A DNA stretch of 64,000 nucleotides from Hymenobacter monticola (GTDB lineage Bacteria; Bacteroidota; Bacteroidia; Cytophagales; Hymenobacteraceae), in NCBI RefSeq assembly GCF_022811645.1, contig NZ_CP094534.1, positions 3,782,001-3,846,000 on the forward strand, written 5' to 3'. Below are positions 20,207 to 29,719 of this stretch, one piece after another (position 1 is the first letter of the stretch; the number at the start of each line of letters is the position of its first letter). The translations under genes were made by a program, and so were the position numbers. Under the pieces are notes generated by a model, which did no database searches, had not been told where the DNA came from, and saw nothing but the letters and a program-made list of their open reading frames with translations.

Positions 20207-22765
20207 ATGCATACTACTACCCTTACCAGTTCTTGGCGGAGCCTTTGCAGCCTGCTAAATACCCTGACGCTGGCCCTGCTGCTACTGGCTGGCCCGGCCG
20301 GGGCCGCCCCACCGCTCGCTGCCCTGCCGACGGGCCGGCCCCTAGCCGGGGCCCTCAACCCCGATAGCACCCTGCAAGCGGGCCTGTGCGGCACCTTCGA
20401 CGCCCACGGCTACACGATGGGCACCGACGCGGCCTCCGGCCGGCCCACCTTCCGGCCCGCTAGCACCCGCGGCATTCGGGGCGCGGGCGACGAAAACTGG
20501 CAGGACGGCTTCGACTTAGCGGGCACAAATGGTGATGTCTATGCGATGGCTCGGGCCGCCAACGGCGATTTGTACATCGGGGGCAATTTCACCACCGTTG
20601 GGGGCATAGCCGCCAACTACTTGGCCCGCTGGAACGGCACGGCCTGGAGCGCGCTGGGCACGGGCCTGGGCGGCAGTGTATATGCGCTGGCCGTGGATGG
20701 CAGCGGCAACGTGTATGCGGGGGGCGGCTTCATCACGGCCGGGGGCGTGGCCGCTAACCGCATAGCCCGCTGGAACGGCACGAGTTGGAGCGCGCTGGGC
20801 ACGGGCATGAGTGCGGTGGGAGTGAATCCTGGCGTGAGTGCGCTGGCCGTGGACGGTAGCGGCAACGTGTACGCGGGGGGCGGCTTCACCTCAGCCGGGG
20901 GCGTGGCGGTCAATTACGTGGCCCGCTGGAATGGCACGAGTTGGAGCGCGCTGGGCCAGGGCCTGAGCAGCGGGGTATCGGCGCTGGCCGTGGACGGCAG
21001 CGGTAACGTGTACGCGGGGGGCGGCTTTGCCGGGGCCGGGAGCGTGGCGGCCACCAATGTGGCCCGCTGGAACGGCACGAGTTGGAGCGCGCTGGGCACG
21101 GGTCTGGGCAGCAGCGTATACGCGCTGGCCGTGGATGGCAGCGGCAACGTGTACGCGGGGGGCTTCTTCACCGGAGCCGGGAGCGTGGCGGCTAACCGCG
21201 TGGCCCGCTGGAACGGTACGAGTTGGAACGCCCTGGGCGCGGGCACGAATGGTCCCGTGAGTGCGTTGGCCGTGGATGGCAGCGGCAACCTGTACGCGGG
21301 GGGGAGCTTCACGACGGCTGGAGGCGTGGCGGCCAACCACGTAGCGCGCTGGAACGGTACGGCCTGGAGTGCGCTGGGAGTGGGTACGGGCAGCAACTTA
21401 ATTGCGCTGGCCGTGGACGGCAGCGGGCAAGTGTGTGCCGGGGGCTTCTTCACCGAAGGGGCCAACAACTTGGCCCGTTGGAACGGCACGGCCTGGCGCG
21501 CGTTGGGCACGGGCCTGAATGGTCCCCTGTATGCGCTGGCCGTGGATGGCAGTGGGCAGGTGTACGCCGGGGGCAACTTCACCTGGGCTGGGGGCGTGAC
21601 GGCCAACTACGTGGCCCGCTGGAACGGCACGGCCTGGAACACCTTGGGCGTAGGCACGAATGGTCCCGTGAGTGCGCTGGCCGTGGACGGCAGCGGCAAT
21701 GTGTACGCGGGGGGAGACTTCACCGTAGCCGGGGGCGTGGCGGCCAACTACGTGGCCCGCTGGAACGGCACGGCTTGGAGCGCGCTAGGCGCGGGCATGG
21801 ACAATAGTGTGAATGCGCTGGCCACAGACGGCAGTGGGCAAGTATACGCCGGGGGCAACTTCACCACGGCCGGGGTTGTGCCGGCCAATTACGTGGCCCG
21901 TTGGAACGGCACGGCCTGGAATGCGCTGGGCACGGGAATGGATGCAACCGTGCGGGCGCTGGCCGTGGATGGCAGCGGGCAGGTGTACGCGGGAGGAGAC
22001 TTCACCACGGCCGGGGGCGTTACGGCCAACCGCGTGGCCCGCTGGAACGGTACGGGCTGGAGTACGCTGGGCACGGGAATGGATGCAACCGTGCGGGCGT
22101 TGGCCGTGGACGGCAGCAACGTGTACGCCGGGGGCAGCTTCATGACGGCTGGGGGTGTTGCGGCCTACAACGTGGCGCGCTGGAATGGCACGGCTTGGAG
22201 CACACTCGTGCGGGGCGCGGGGGTGAATGGCACCGTGAATGCGCTGGCCGTGGACGGCACCGGCAACGTATACGTCGGGGGGCTGTTCAGCACGGCCGGC
22301 GGAACCGCCCCAGGCTGCGTGGCCCGCTGGAATGGCACGGCCTGGAGCGCGCTGGGCACTGGCCTGAACCGTACGGTGTACGCGCTGTCTGCGCCGGGTA
22401 CCAGCCGGCTGTATGCTGGGGGAGACTTCACACGGGTCGGCGACGGCTCGAAGGTGACAGCCTACTTCGGCATCTACAACAACGTGGTCCCGACGGGCAC
22501 GGCCCCGGCCAGCCTGGGCGCTCAGGTGGCGGTATACCCCAACCCAGCGGCCAAGGCCGTATTTGTGGCGTTGCCCGCCACCCTCGGCCACCAGCCGGCG
22601 AGCGCTGAGCTGGTCAACGCGCTGGGCCGCGTGGTGCGCGCCTACGCGCTGCCCGTTGGCCGGGCCGCCCATTCCCTGCCGCTGACGGACGTGGCCGCCG
22701 GCGTGTACGTGTTGCGCCTGAGCACGGCCGCCGGCTACGTAAGCCGCAAGCTGGTGGTGGAGTAA
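20207..22765 (+). CDS. Repeat-rich T9SS-exported surface protein
   Basis: 852 residues. After a signal peptide (LALLLLAGPAGAAP) there are 13 copies of a ~47-residue unit with the core ARWNGT-W-LG, then ALAVDGSGNVYAGG, resembling delta-60/propeller-type repeats that fold as beta blades. The last ~85 residues (VYPNPAAKAVF... ALPVGRAAHSLPL... GVYVLRLS) form a type A T9SS sorting domain, so it should be exported through the type IX system and attached to the surface or released. It may be an adhesin or binding scaffold; the ligand is unknown. Confidence 0.87.
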   Translation: MHTTTLTSSWRSLCSLLNTLTLALLLLAGPAGAAPPLAALPTGRPLAGALNPDSTLQAGLCGTFDAHGYTMGTDAASGRPTFRPASTRGIRGAGDENWQDGFDLAGTNGDVYAMARAANGDLYIGGNFTTVGGIAANYLARWNGTAWSALGTGLGGSVYALAVDGSGNVYAGGGFITAGGVAANRIARWNGTSWSALGTGMSAVGVNPGVSALAVDGSGNVYAGGGFTSAGGVAVNYVARWNGTSWSALGQGLSSGVSALAVDGSGNVYAGGGFAGAGSVAATNVARWNGTSWSALGTGLGSSVYALAVDGSGNVYAGGFFTGAGSVAANRVARWNGTSWNALGAGTNGPVSALAVDGSGNLYAGGSFTTAGGVAANHVARWNGTAWSALGVGTGSNLIALAVDGSGQVCAGGFFTEGANNLARWNGTAWRALGTGLNGPLYALAVDGSGQVYAGGNFTWAGGVTANYVARWNGTAWNTLGVGTNGPVSALAVDGSGNVYAGGDFTVAGGVAANYVARWNGTAWSALGAGMDNSVNALATDGSGQVYAGGNFTTAGVVPANYVARWNGTAWNALGTGMDATVRALAVDGSGQVYAGGDFTTAGGVTANRVARWNGTGWSTLGTGMDATVRALAVDGSNVYAGGSFMTAGGVAAYNVARWNGTAWSTLVRGAGVNGTVNALAVDGTGNVYVGGLFSTAGGTAPGCVARWNGTAWSALGTGLNRTVYALSAPGTSRLYAGGDFTRVGDGSKVTAYFGIYNNVVPTGTAPASLGAQVAVYPNPAAKAVFVALPATLGHQPASAELVNALGRVVRAYALPVGRAAHSLPLTDVAAGVYVLRLSTAAGYVSRKLVVE
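20600..22450 (+). repeat. Tandem ~141-bp coding repeats (13 units)
   Basis: Units share long DNA stretches, for example TGGCCCGCTGGAACGGCACG and GCGCTGGCCGTGGA, so identity exceeds what the protein needs. Spacing is mostly 141 bp, with some shorter units missing blocks. Copy number may change by recombination. Confidence 0.88.
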
Positions 22766-22801
22766 AGACCTGCCGCAGCTGCCGCGTGGTGGCCACGGCC
22801 T

Positions 22802-22863
22802 TTTCCCAAACGTCAAATGCCCTTCCGGCTACATAGCCGGAAGGGCATTTGACGTTTGGGAAA
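22802..22863. terminator. 29-bp perfect hairpin between convergent genes
   Basis: Arms 22802-22830 and 22835-22863 are exact reverse complements around the loop ACAT. The stem begins with TTTCCC and ends GGGAAA. It likely stops transcription from both sides. Confidence 0.8.
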
Positions 22864-22935
22864 GTCGAAAGAAGATTTAGGTAAGGACCAGCCTGCACAG
22901 GTGGCGCTTTTTAATCGACCTTAGCTGAAACCTGC

Positions 22936-23868
22936 TTAGAAGCTCTGCACGATGTTGTTGCGCAACGTCTTGGGCGACCAGTAGCCGCTGGCGATGATGC
23001 GGCGGATAGTGAACATGGGGTCCTGCTGGTCGCGCTTTTCGGCCAGCGAGAAGGCGGCGACGAAGCCGCGCTTTTTCAGCTCGGGGAAGGCCTGCGGGTT
23101 CCAGAGGCCGAAGGGGTAAGCGAAGTACACGATTTTCTTGCCCGTGATTTCCTCCAGCGTCTTGGTGGGCTTGTCGATTTGGGTTTCCCAGTCCTTGCCC
23201 TGGTATTTCTTCACGTTGTGGTGGTCCCAGGTGTGCGAGCCGATGACGTTGCCCTCGTCGGACAATTGCTTCACCATGGCCTTGGTCATGTAGTTGGGGC
23301 GGCCCAGGCTCACGGTCATCACAAAGTACATGGCCTTGTAGTTGTACTGCGCCAGCGTGGGGCGCGCCACCGTGAACTGGTCGAGGTCGGTGTCATCAAA
23401 CGTGAGCATGATGGGCTTGCTCGGCAGCTTGGCACCGGTGGTCATGTAGGCGTAGAGCTGGTCGGGCGAGATGGTATGGTAGCCGCTGTCGGCCAGCATC
23501 TTAATCTGGGCCTTGAACTGGGCCACAGGAATGATGTAGTCTTTGGCGCCTTTGGAGTCGCGGGCCGTCCAGTCCCGAATCTGGTGGTAGCAAAGGATGG
23601 GCACCTGCGGGCGGGCCAGAATGGCGGCGGCATTGCCGGCGCTGCCGGCCGGAATGGTGCTGGGGTCGGGGGCCGGGGTGGCGTTGGCCTCGTCGGCCGC
23701 AATGGCTTTGGTGCCGGAGGTTTCGGCAGCGGCCGCGTCGGTGGCGGCGGTGTCGGCTTTTTCGACGGTGGCGGTGCTGGTGCCGGCTTCGCCGGTGGTA
23801 GCGGTTTTGGTGTCGCAGGCGGTCAGCGTCAGGCCGGCCAGCAAGAGGGAAGCGGAAAGAACTTTCAT
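22936..23868 (-). CDS. Polysaccharide deacetylase family lipoprotein
   Basis: 310 residues from ATG 23868. Lipobox LTAC at about residue 18. An Ala/Thr/Glu-rich linker follows, then a NodB domain: PILCYHQIRDW, MLTFDDTDLDQF (metal Asp pair), IGSHTWDHH (His ligands) and YFAYPFG. It should remove acetyl groups from a cell-wall or surface polysaccharide. The pattern resembles PgaB-type enzymes, but the substrate cannot be told. Confidence 0.92.
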   Translation of the reverse strand: MKVLSASLLLAGLTLTACDTKTATTGEAGTSTATVEKADTAATDAAAAETSGTKAIAADEANATPAPDPSTIPAGSAGNAAAILARPQVPILCYHQIRDWTARDSKGAKDYIIPVAQFKAQIKMLADSGYHTISPDQLYAYMTTGAKLPSKPIMLTFDDTDLDQFTVARPTLAQYNYKAMYFVMTVSLGRPNYMTKAMVKQLSDEGNVIGSHTWDHHNVKKYQGKDWETQIDKPTKTLEEITGKKIVYFAYPFGLWNPQAFPELKKRGFVAAFSLAEKRDQQDPMFTIRRIIASGYWSPKTLRNNIVQSF

Positions 23869-23959
23869 GAAATGCGCGAAGCCCAGGCGTCGCAACGAAG
23901 AAAAAATGGGGTGAGAAAGCAGCCTAAGCTCCGCAGCGGCACCAAACGGGCCAACCTGC

Positions 23960-23967
23960 TACTTTTG
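23960..23967 (+). promoter_or_regulatory. -7 promoter element of dapA
   Basis: TACTTTTG is an exact TAnnTTTG match 33 bp before the dapA ATG. No good TTTG is seen at the -33 distance. Confidence 0.5.
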
Positions 23968-23999
23968 CAGCCCACAAAACTAACTCTTAAACCCCTGGC

Positions 24000-24884
24000 A
24001 TGAACAACTCCGGCACCTCGCTTTCGCGCTTTCACGGCACCGGCGTGGCCCTGATTACGCCCTTCACCGCCAATTTTGCGGTAGACTACTCCGGCTGGCG
24101 CCGCTTGCTCGATTTCTGCATTGACGGCGGGGTAGAATACCTCGTGGTGAACGGCACCACCGGCGAGTCGCCCACCACCACGGTGGCCGAAAAAGCCGAG
24201 CTGCTGCGCGTGGCCAAGGAGCACGTGGCCGGCCGCGTGCCGCTGGTGTACGGCATCGGCAGCAACAACACGGCCGACGCCGTGGAGCTGTTTCGCAGTA
24301 CCGACCTGCACGGCGTGGCCGCCGTGCTCTCGGCCAGCCCGGCCTACAACAAGCCCAGCCAGGCCGGCCTGGTGGCCCACTACCAGCGCCTGGCCGACGC
24401 CAGCCCCGTGCCCGTCATCCTCTACAACGTGCCCGGCCGCACAGCTTCCAATCTCACCGCCGAAACCACGCTGCGCCTGGCCCACCACCCCAACATCATC
24501 GGCATCAAGGAAGCCAGCGGCCTCATGGAACAATGCTTGGCCATTGCCGCTCACAAGCCCAAGGATTTCCTGCTGCTCTCGGGCGACGACATGCTCACGC
24601 CCGCCCTCATAGCCTGCGGCGGCGAGGGCGTTATCTCGGTGCTGGCCAACGCCTTCCCCAAGCGTTTTTCCGACATGACCCGCGCCGCCCTGGCCGGCGA
24701 CTTTGCCGCCGCGCGCGCTGGTCTCTTCCGCCTGCTGCCCCTCAACCCCCTCATGTATGAGGAAAGCAACCCCGTAGGCGTGAAAGCTGCCCTCGAAGCC
24801 CTGGGCGTGTGCGGCGCCGCGGCCCGCCTGCCGCTGCTCGAAGCCACCGAGGGCCTGAAGGAGCGGATTCGGAAGGCGCTGTAA
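24000..24884 (+). CDS. dapA: 4-hydroxy-tetrahydrodipicolinate synthase
   Basis: 294 residues. GTGVALITPF, VNGTTGESPT and LYNVPGRTASNL (Tyr142) are DapA motifs, and the Schiff-base Lys170 sits in IIGIKEASG. It condenses pyruvate with aspartate semialdehyde, the first step of the lysine/meso-diaminopimelate branch needed for peptidoglycan. It stands alone, with the convergent O-antigen-ligase-like gene 32 bp away. Confidence 0.97.
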   Translation: MNNSGTSLSRFHGTGVALITPFTANFAVDYSGWRRLLDFCIDGGVEYLVVNGTTGESPTTTVAEKAELLRVAKEHVAGRVPLVYGIGSNNTADAVELFRSTDLHGVAAVLSASPAYNKPSQAGLVAHYQRLADASPVPVILYNVPGRTASNLTAETTLRLAHHPNIIGIKEASGLMEQCLAIAAHKPKDFLLLSGDDMLTPALIACGGEGVISVLANAFPKRFSDMTRAALAGDFAAARAGLFRLLPLNPLMYEESNPVGVKAALEALGVCGAAARLPLLEATEGLKERIRKAL

Positions 24885-24916
24885 GCAGTAGCCGAGGGGC
24901 CAAATGGTGCCTGGTT

Positions 24917-26242
24917 TCAGCCATTAGCCGGGAGCAGCGCCGCTGGCGGTTGCTCCCGGTTTTTCCGCTCGCCGGCCACCATCAGGAAGCCGTAGAGAAA
25001 CACGAAGAAATTCAAGCCAATCTGCAGGTCCAGCACGGAGTCGACCAGCATGGCGGTGGCTTCGATGACCAGGAATAGGCACACGGCGGCGTCGCGGCGG
25101 GCCCAGCCTTGCGTGAGCGGCCAGAATAGCAGCCCCAGCAGCAGGGCCACGCCCAGCACGCCGCCGCCCAGCAGCGACTGCACGTATTGGTTGTGCACCT
25201 CGACGCGGTTTTCTTCCCGCAGGCCCAGGCTCTGCCAATCATACTGCGCCATCATGGCGTCGCGCACGTCGGCCGGCCCCACGCCCCGGAACCAGTGGTC
25301 GCCCGCGATGTTGCTGGCCGTTTGGAGTGCGGCCAGGCGGCGGGCCACCGAATATTCGTTGATATCGCTTCCGTTGGTGTATTGCTCCAAGTCAAAGAGT
25401 GTGCTGTTCACTCGCACCTGCACCGTGGGCAGCAGTTGGTAGGCCAGCCACGGCCCCAGCGCCAGTCCCGCCAGCAGCGCCAGTCCCAGCACCAGGTGCC
25501 GACGGACCAGTACGCGCAGGGCCACGGCCAGCAGGCCGGCGTAAAACACCAGCAGGCCGGTGCGGTAGGCCAGCACATGCAGCGCAATGGCCGCTACCGC
25601 CGCCGCGGCCAGCAGCGCCGCCCGCAAAGCCCGCCCGGCCCGCTGATGGCCCCGTAGCAGCAGCCCGGCGAAGAAAGTCAAGGCCAGCATTATCCCAAAG
25701 GCAATGTGGAAGATGTGCGTGATGGCCGGCACGTTCTGACCCACCCGAATGGCTTCGGCTGCAGCCGCAGGGTCGAGCAGGTAGCGCGCCAGCGTGGCCA
25801 GGCCGACGGCGGCCGTGCCCAGCACAAACGTGCTGCCCACCGCCAGCCGCTGCCAGCCTGCCAGCGGCACGGCCACGGCAAAGGCCAGCGGCACGCCCAG
25901 CCACACCAGGTCGCGGTACAGCTCGTGGCGCCAGGTGGCCCAGTTGCTGGTATACAGGCCCGTTAGCAGGAGGAAGGCCGGAATGGCGGCCGCGCGCATG
26001 GCGGCACCGTTGCGAAAATACCGGGGCAGGGCCCGCACGAAGTCAGGATTGGCCAGGGCCGCCACCACGCCCACAATGGGCGCAATGGCAATGAGGGCCC
26101 GCGAAGCCAGCAGCCCCGCAACGCCCGTCACGCAGGCCAGCAGCAATAGGTATTGCGAAAGGCAGCCGGAACGGTAGTGCTGTAGCAAAAGGAGAATAAA
26201 GAAAAAACGTTGGCGGGCGCAAGAACGGAACGGCGCCGCCAT
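24917..26242 (-). CDS. O-antigen ligase / Wzy-type polymerase family membrane protein
   Basis: 441 residues with about 11-12 hydrophobic helices over the whole length and a larger periplasmic part around residues 270-350 (containing FRGVGPADVRDAM and VEVHNQYVQSLLGGG). The motif HNQYVQSLLGGGVLG is typical of the Wzy_C/O-antigen ligase family. It probably joins or polymerises surface polysaccharide. It begins 21 bp after the LutA-like gene, so is likely in one operon with it. A hairpin (around CCGGGAGCA/TGCTCCCGG) overlaps its 3' end. Confidence 0.87.
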   Translation of the reverse strand: MAAPFRSCARQRFFFILLLLQHYRSGCLSQYLLLLACVTGVAGLLASRALIAIAPIVGVVAALANPDFVRALPRYFRNGAAMRAAAIPAFLLLTGLYTSNWATWRHELYRDLVWLGVPLAFAVAVPLAGWQRLAVGSTFVLGTAAVGLATLARYLLDPAAAAEAIRVGQNVPAITHIFHIAFGIMLALTFFAGLLLRGHQRAGRALRAALLAAAAVAAIALHVLAYRTGLLVFYAGLLAVALRVLVRRHLVLGLALLAGLALGPWLAYQLLPTVQVRVNSTLFDLEQYTNGSDINEYSVARRLAALQTASNIAGDHWFRGVGPADVRDAMMAQYDWQSLGLREENRVEVHNQYVQSLLGGGVLGVALLLGLLFWPLTQGWARRDAAVCLFLVIEATAMLVDSVLDLQIGLNFFVFLYGFLMVAGERKNREQPPAALLPANG

Positions 26243-26263
26243 TCGGTATGCGGCCGCCCGATT

Positions 26264-27007
26264 TTACCAGCCGCTGGCCAGCACATCGGCCACGTGCAGG
26301 CACTTGAGGGGCAGCTTTTCGCGCTTGATGTAGGCGTCCAGGTGCATGAGGCAACTCACGTCGGTGCTCACGAGGTAGTCGGCGCCGGTATCGAGGGCAT
26401 GTTCTACTTTCTGCTGGGCCATGGCCACCGAAATGGCTTCAAACTTCACCGCAAACGTGCCGCCGAAGCCGCAGCAGGTGGTGGTTTCGGCCATTTCGAT
26501 GCGTTCCAGGCCCGCCACGCCGTCGAGCAGCTGCCGGGGCTGCGGCCGGATGCCGCACTCGCGCAGGGCCGAGCAGGAGTCGTGGTAGGTGTATTTGCCT
26601 GCCAGCCGGGCACCCGGCACAGCGGCCACACCCAGCACATCCACCAGGAATTCGGTCAGCTCATACACGCGGCCCTGCACGCCCTTGCAGGCGGCCAGCT
26701 TCGGCGTGCCCGCAAACAGTTCGGAGTAGCTGTTGCGCACCATGCCCACGCAGGAGGCCGATGGGCTCACCACGTAGCGCGGCCCGGCTGCGGCGGGCGG
26801 CGCGGCAAAATCAGCCAGAAATTTTTCGGCCACGGCGCGGCTCTGGTCGTGGTAGCCGGCATTGTAGGCGGGCTGGCCGCAACAGGTTTGGGCCGGGTTG
26901 TAGTTGACCGCGACGCCCACTTTTTCCAGCACCTTCACCATGTTCAGGGCCGTGGTGGGATAAAGCTGGTCGACGAAGCAGGGAATGAAAATATCGACGA
27001 TGGGCAT
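26264..27007 (-). CDS. LutA-like (Fe-S)-binding CCG-domain protein
   Basis: 247 residues. Two CCG domains: IPCFVDQLYP followed by TCCGQPAYNAG, and HDSCSALRECG followed by TTCCGFGGTFAVK. This is the LutA/YkgE architecture, one of three proteins (LutABC) that oxidise L-lactate. No LutB or LutC neighbour is seen; it stands between an HMG-CoA lyase and a polysaccharide ligase gene, so the partner may be elsewhere. Soluble cytoplasmic protein. Confidence 0.9.
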   Translation of the reverse strand: MPIVDIFIPCFVDQLYPTTALNMVKVLEKVGVAVNYNPAQTCCGQPAYNAGYHDQSRAVAEKFLADFAAPPAAAGPRYVVSPSASCVGMVRNSYSELFAGTPKLAACKGVQGRVYELTEFLVDVLGVAAVPGARLAGKYTYHDSCSALRECGIRPQPRQLLDGVAGLERIEMAETTTCCGFGGTFAVKFEAISVAMAQQKVEHALDTGADYLVSTDVSCLMHLDAYIKREKLPLKCLHVADVLASGW

Positions 27008-27036
27008 TAGGCAGAAGAATTTAAAAAGCAGGCGAA

Positions 27037-27888
27037 TTAGTGCCCGGCAAACACGGGCTGGCTGAGCAGTTGGGCTTCCCGAAAGGCTTCCATATTCAGT
27101 CCGGTTGGCACGCTCTGCTCCGCCAAAAACGCCACCAGATTCTCGGTCGCCATGTTGCCCGTCAGTTCATCGGCCGCCATGGGGCAGCCGCCGAAGCCGC
27201 CGAGGGCCCCGTCAAAACGGCGGCAGCCGGCCTCGTAGGCGGCGGCCACTTTCTCGCGCCAGGTGCCGGGCGTGGTGTGCAGGTGCGCACCGAACTCAAT
27301 CTGCGGATAGGCCGGAATCAAGGCCGAGAACAGCGGCGCAATAGTAGCCGCAGATGAAGTGCCCACCGTGTCGGATAAGGCCACAATGCGCACGCCCAGT
27401 GCCGCCAGCTGCTGGGTGAAATCCGTCACGATTTCCGGGCTCCAGGCGTCGCCGTAGGGGTTGCCGAAGCCCATCGAGAGGTACACTACCAGCGTTTTGC
27501 CGGTGCGCTCGCACAGCGCGTGCATGGCGGCCACGTCGGCCAGGGCCTCGGCGGTGCTTTGGTTGGTGTTGCGCCGCTGGAAAGTTTCCGACACCGACAG
27601 CGGGAAACCCAAATAGCTGATTTCGGGGTGCTGGGCGGCGGTTTCGGCCCCGCGCAGGTTGGCCACAATAGCCAGCAGCTTGGTTTTCGTGTTCGCCAAA
27701 TCGAGCCCGGCCAGCACCTCGGCCGTGTCGCGCAGCTGCGGAATGGCTTTGGGCGACACAAACGAGCCAAAGTCGAGCGTGTCGAAACCGACTTGCATCA
27801 GGGCGTTGAGGTAGGCGGTTTTGGTGGCCGTCGGGATAAAGTCGTGCAGGCCCTGCATGGCGTCGCGGGGGCATTCGATGAGCTTCAT
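27037..27888 (-). CDS. Hydroxymethylglutaryl-CoA lyase
   Basis: 283 residues from ATG 27888 (MKLIECPRDAMQGL). The TIM-barrel fold of the HMGL-like family is clear: FDTLDFGSFVSPKAIPQL, SDTVGTSS, GAHLHTTPGTW and GGFGGCPMA. The last contains the conserved active-site Cys region. It splits HMG-CoA into acetyl-CoA and acetoacetate in leucine breakdown. A TACCTTTA box (27925-27918, minus) lies upstream. First gene of a three-gene leftward operon. Confidence 0.92.
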   Translation of the reverse strand: MKLIECPRDAMQGLHDFIPTATKTAYLNALMQVGFDTLDFGSFVSPKAIPQLRDTAEVLAGLDLANTKTKLLAIVANLRGAETAAQHPEISYLGFPLSVSETFQRRNTNQSTAEALADVAAMHALCERTGKTLVVYLSMGFGNPYGDAWSPEIVTDFTQQLAALGVRIVALSDTVGTSSAATIAPLFSALIPAYPQIEFGAHLHTTPGTWREKVAAAYEAGCRRFDGALGGFGGCPMAADELTGNMATENLVAFLAEQSVPTGLNMEAFREAQLLSQPVFAGH

Positions 27889-27991
27889 GGGAGCAAAATA
27901 GGGGGTGGGAGGGGCCGTAAAGGTAGCAGCCGAAGGGAGGCGTGGGGAAGCCCGTTCCCGAACTAGCCACCGGCCGCCATTGTTGGGAGGA

Positions 27992-29374
27992 ATGCTTTTT
28001 AAAAGGAATGTGAACGCCGCGCGGCCGACTACCCAGCCGCGCGCCCGAGTTTGGTGGACCTTGTTAGCTGTGGCTTTGCTGGCTCTGGGCGGCTGCAGCA
28101 AGCAGCAAACCTTGCAGGCCCTGTTTCAAAAATCAACCCCGCACGAGGCCTACGCCCGCCAGCTGCACCAGGCCGGCTTCGACCAGCGCCCCGCCGGCCG
28201 CGCCTGGCTGGGGGCCGCCGCCCAGGCCCTGCGCGACTCGCTGGTGGTCGCCCTACCCTTTGCCGAAACCGGCTATTTCCGCCCCGAGCGGCCCGCTGCC
28301 GCCAGCTACCGCTACGCCGTGCGCGCCGGCGAGCAGGTACACGTGAGCCTGGCCCTGGCGCCGGGCGTGAATGCGCGCGTGTTCGTCGATGCCTTTGAAG
28401 TAGGGCCGGGCCGCCGCCTGCTGCCTCTAGCCAGTGCCGATACCTTGGTGCTCGATTTCCGCTACCGGGCCGAAAACGACGGGCAGCACCTGCTGCGCCT
28501 GCAGCCCGAGCTGCTGGCCGCCGGCCGCTACACCCTGCGCCTAACCCGCGAGCCCAGCCTGAGCGTGTTCCCGGTGCAGGGCCGAACCGATGCGGCCGTG
28601 GGCAGCTTCTGGGGCGCGGCGCGCGATGCCGGGGCCCGCCAGCACGAGGGCATCGACATTTTTGCCCCGCGCGGCACGCCGGCCGTGGCGGCCGTGGCCG
28701 GCTACATCACCCGCACCGGCGAAACCCCACTGGGCGGCCGCGTGGTGTGGCTGGCCGCCGACGGCCGCCCCGACCACCTCTACTACGCCCACCTCGACCG
28801 GCAGCTTGTGACACCCGGCCAGCACGTGCAGCCCGGCGACACCCTGGGCCTGGTGGGCAACACCGGCAACGCCCGCACCACCGTGCCGCACCTGCATTTC
28901 GGCATCTACCGCGGCGGCCGCGGCGCCCTCGACCCTTTTCCGTTTGTGCAGCGCCCGGCCGCCCCGGCCCCCGCGCAGGCTGGCCCTGACCGCCGGGGCG
29001 AGTTTGTGCGGTTGCGAAAAGAAGCCGCTTTGCAAGCCACGGCTGCTTTGAAGAAAAACCGCAAGCCGGAGCTGGCAGCCATTCCGGTTCGCGTGCCGCT
29101 GCTGGTGGTGGGGCAGCAGGGCGCGGCTTTACGCGTGCAGCTGCCTTCGGGTGAGCTGGGCTACGTGGCGGCGCAAGGCGTGGTGGCCGCGGCGGCCACG
29201 CCGCTGCGCCGCCTCAGCCTCAGTGGGCCTACCGAGTTGCACGTGGGGCCGAGTGCTACGGCGCCGGCTATTGGCGCGCTGGCGGCGGGTACCGCGGTAG
29301 CCGTGCTGGGCCAGGCCGAAACCTACAGTCTGGTGCGCGGGCCCAAGGGCGAAACCGGCTGGGCCGTGCTCTAG
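27992..29374 (+). CDS. M23 family (LytM) peptidase lipoprotein with SH3-like end
   Basis: 461 residues from ATG 27992, preceded by GGGAGG, an unusually good ribosome site for this genome. Lipobox LGGC at about residue 34. A beta-rich N-terminal part, then the LytM/M23 domain with HEGIDIF (His and Asp zinc ligands) and HLHFGIYRG (His-x-His). The end (LHVGPSATAPAIGAL, GETGWAVL) looks like an SH3-type wall-binding domain. It should cut peptidoglycan cross-links. Confidence 0.92.
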   Translation: MLFKRNVNAARPTTQPRARVWWTLLAVALLALGGCSKQQTLQALFQKSTPHEAYARQLHQAGFDQRPAGRAWLGAAAQALRDSLVVALPFAETGYFRPERPAAASYRYAVRAGEQVHVSLALAPGVNARVFVDAFEVGPGRRLLPLASADTLVLDFRYRAENDGQHLLRLQPELLAAGRYTLRLTREPSLSVFPVQGRTDAAVGSFWGAARDAGARQHEGIDIFAPRGTPAVAAVAGYITRTGETPLGGRVVWLAADGRPDHLYYAHLDRQLVTPGQHVQPGDTLGLVGNTGNARTTVPHLHFGIYRGGRGALDPFPFVQRPAAPAPAQAGPDRRGEFVRLRKEAALQATAALKKNRKPELAAIPVRVPLLVVGQQGAALRVQLPSGELGYVAAQGVVAAAATPLRRLSLSGPTELHVGPSATAPAIGALAAGTAVAVLGQAETYSLVRGPKGETGWAVL

Positions 29375-29482
29375 GCAACTCCGCTGGGCTGGTTTCGTTA
29401 GGGAAGCAGGCCGTACTTTGCGGCCGTCCGGCGTGTGGGCCTTGCGCCAGCGTCGGCGCCACCTTTCACCCATTCCAGCATC

Positions 29483-29719
29483 ATGGCTGATAATTCCTCC
29501 AATTTCGCCGACATCGCGGCCTCCCTGCTTAACAAACTTTCGGGCGGCGTCGAGCTGAGCTGCGCCTTCGACCAGGTCGAGCTGCAAGTGCCCAACGCCC
29601 AGAACCCCAACGCCCCCGCCGCCACTTGGAAGCTCAACGGCTCGGTGCGCATCCGCACGCGCGGCGAGCAGCCCAGCGCCCCCCAACTACCGGCCAGCCC
29701 CTCCGAGCCCGGTGCCTAG
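29483..29719 (+). CDS. Small hypothetical protein, first of an overlapping pair
   Basis: 78 residues. The N-terminus is helical (FADIAASLLNKLSGGVEL), then beta-like (AFDQVELQVPN, TWKLNGSVRIRTRG), with a Pro/Ser tail. No signal peptide or membrane helix. Its 3' end overlaps the next gene by 8 bp, implying translational coupling. No family recognised. Confidence 0.6.
   Translation: MADNSSNFADIAASLLNKLSGGVELSCAFDQVELQVPNAQNPNAPAATWKLNGSVRIRTRGEQPSAPQLPASPSEPGA

Noticed and set aside
20617..22431. Series of minus-strand open frames
   Set aside because: Mirror images of the tandem repeats in the T9SS surface protein.
20600..22450. CRISPR-like repeats
   Set aside because: 141-bp spaced repeats are in frame, protein-coding and lack unique spacers.
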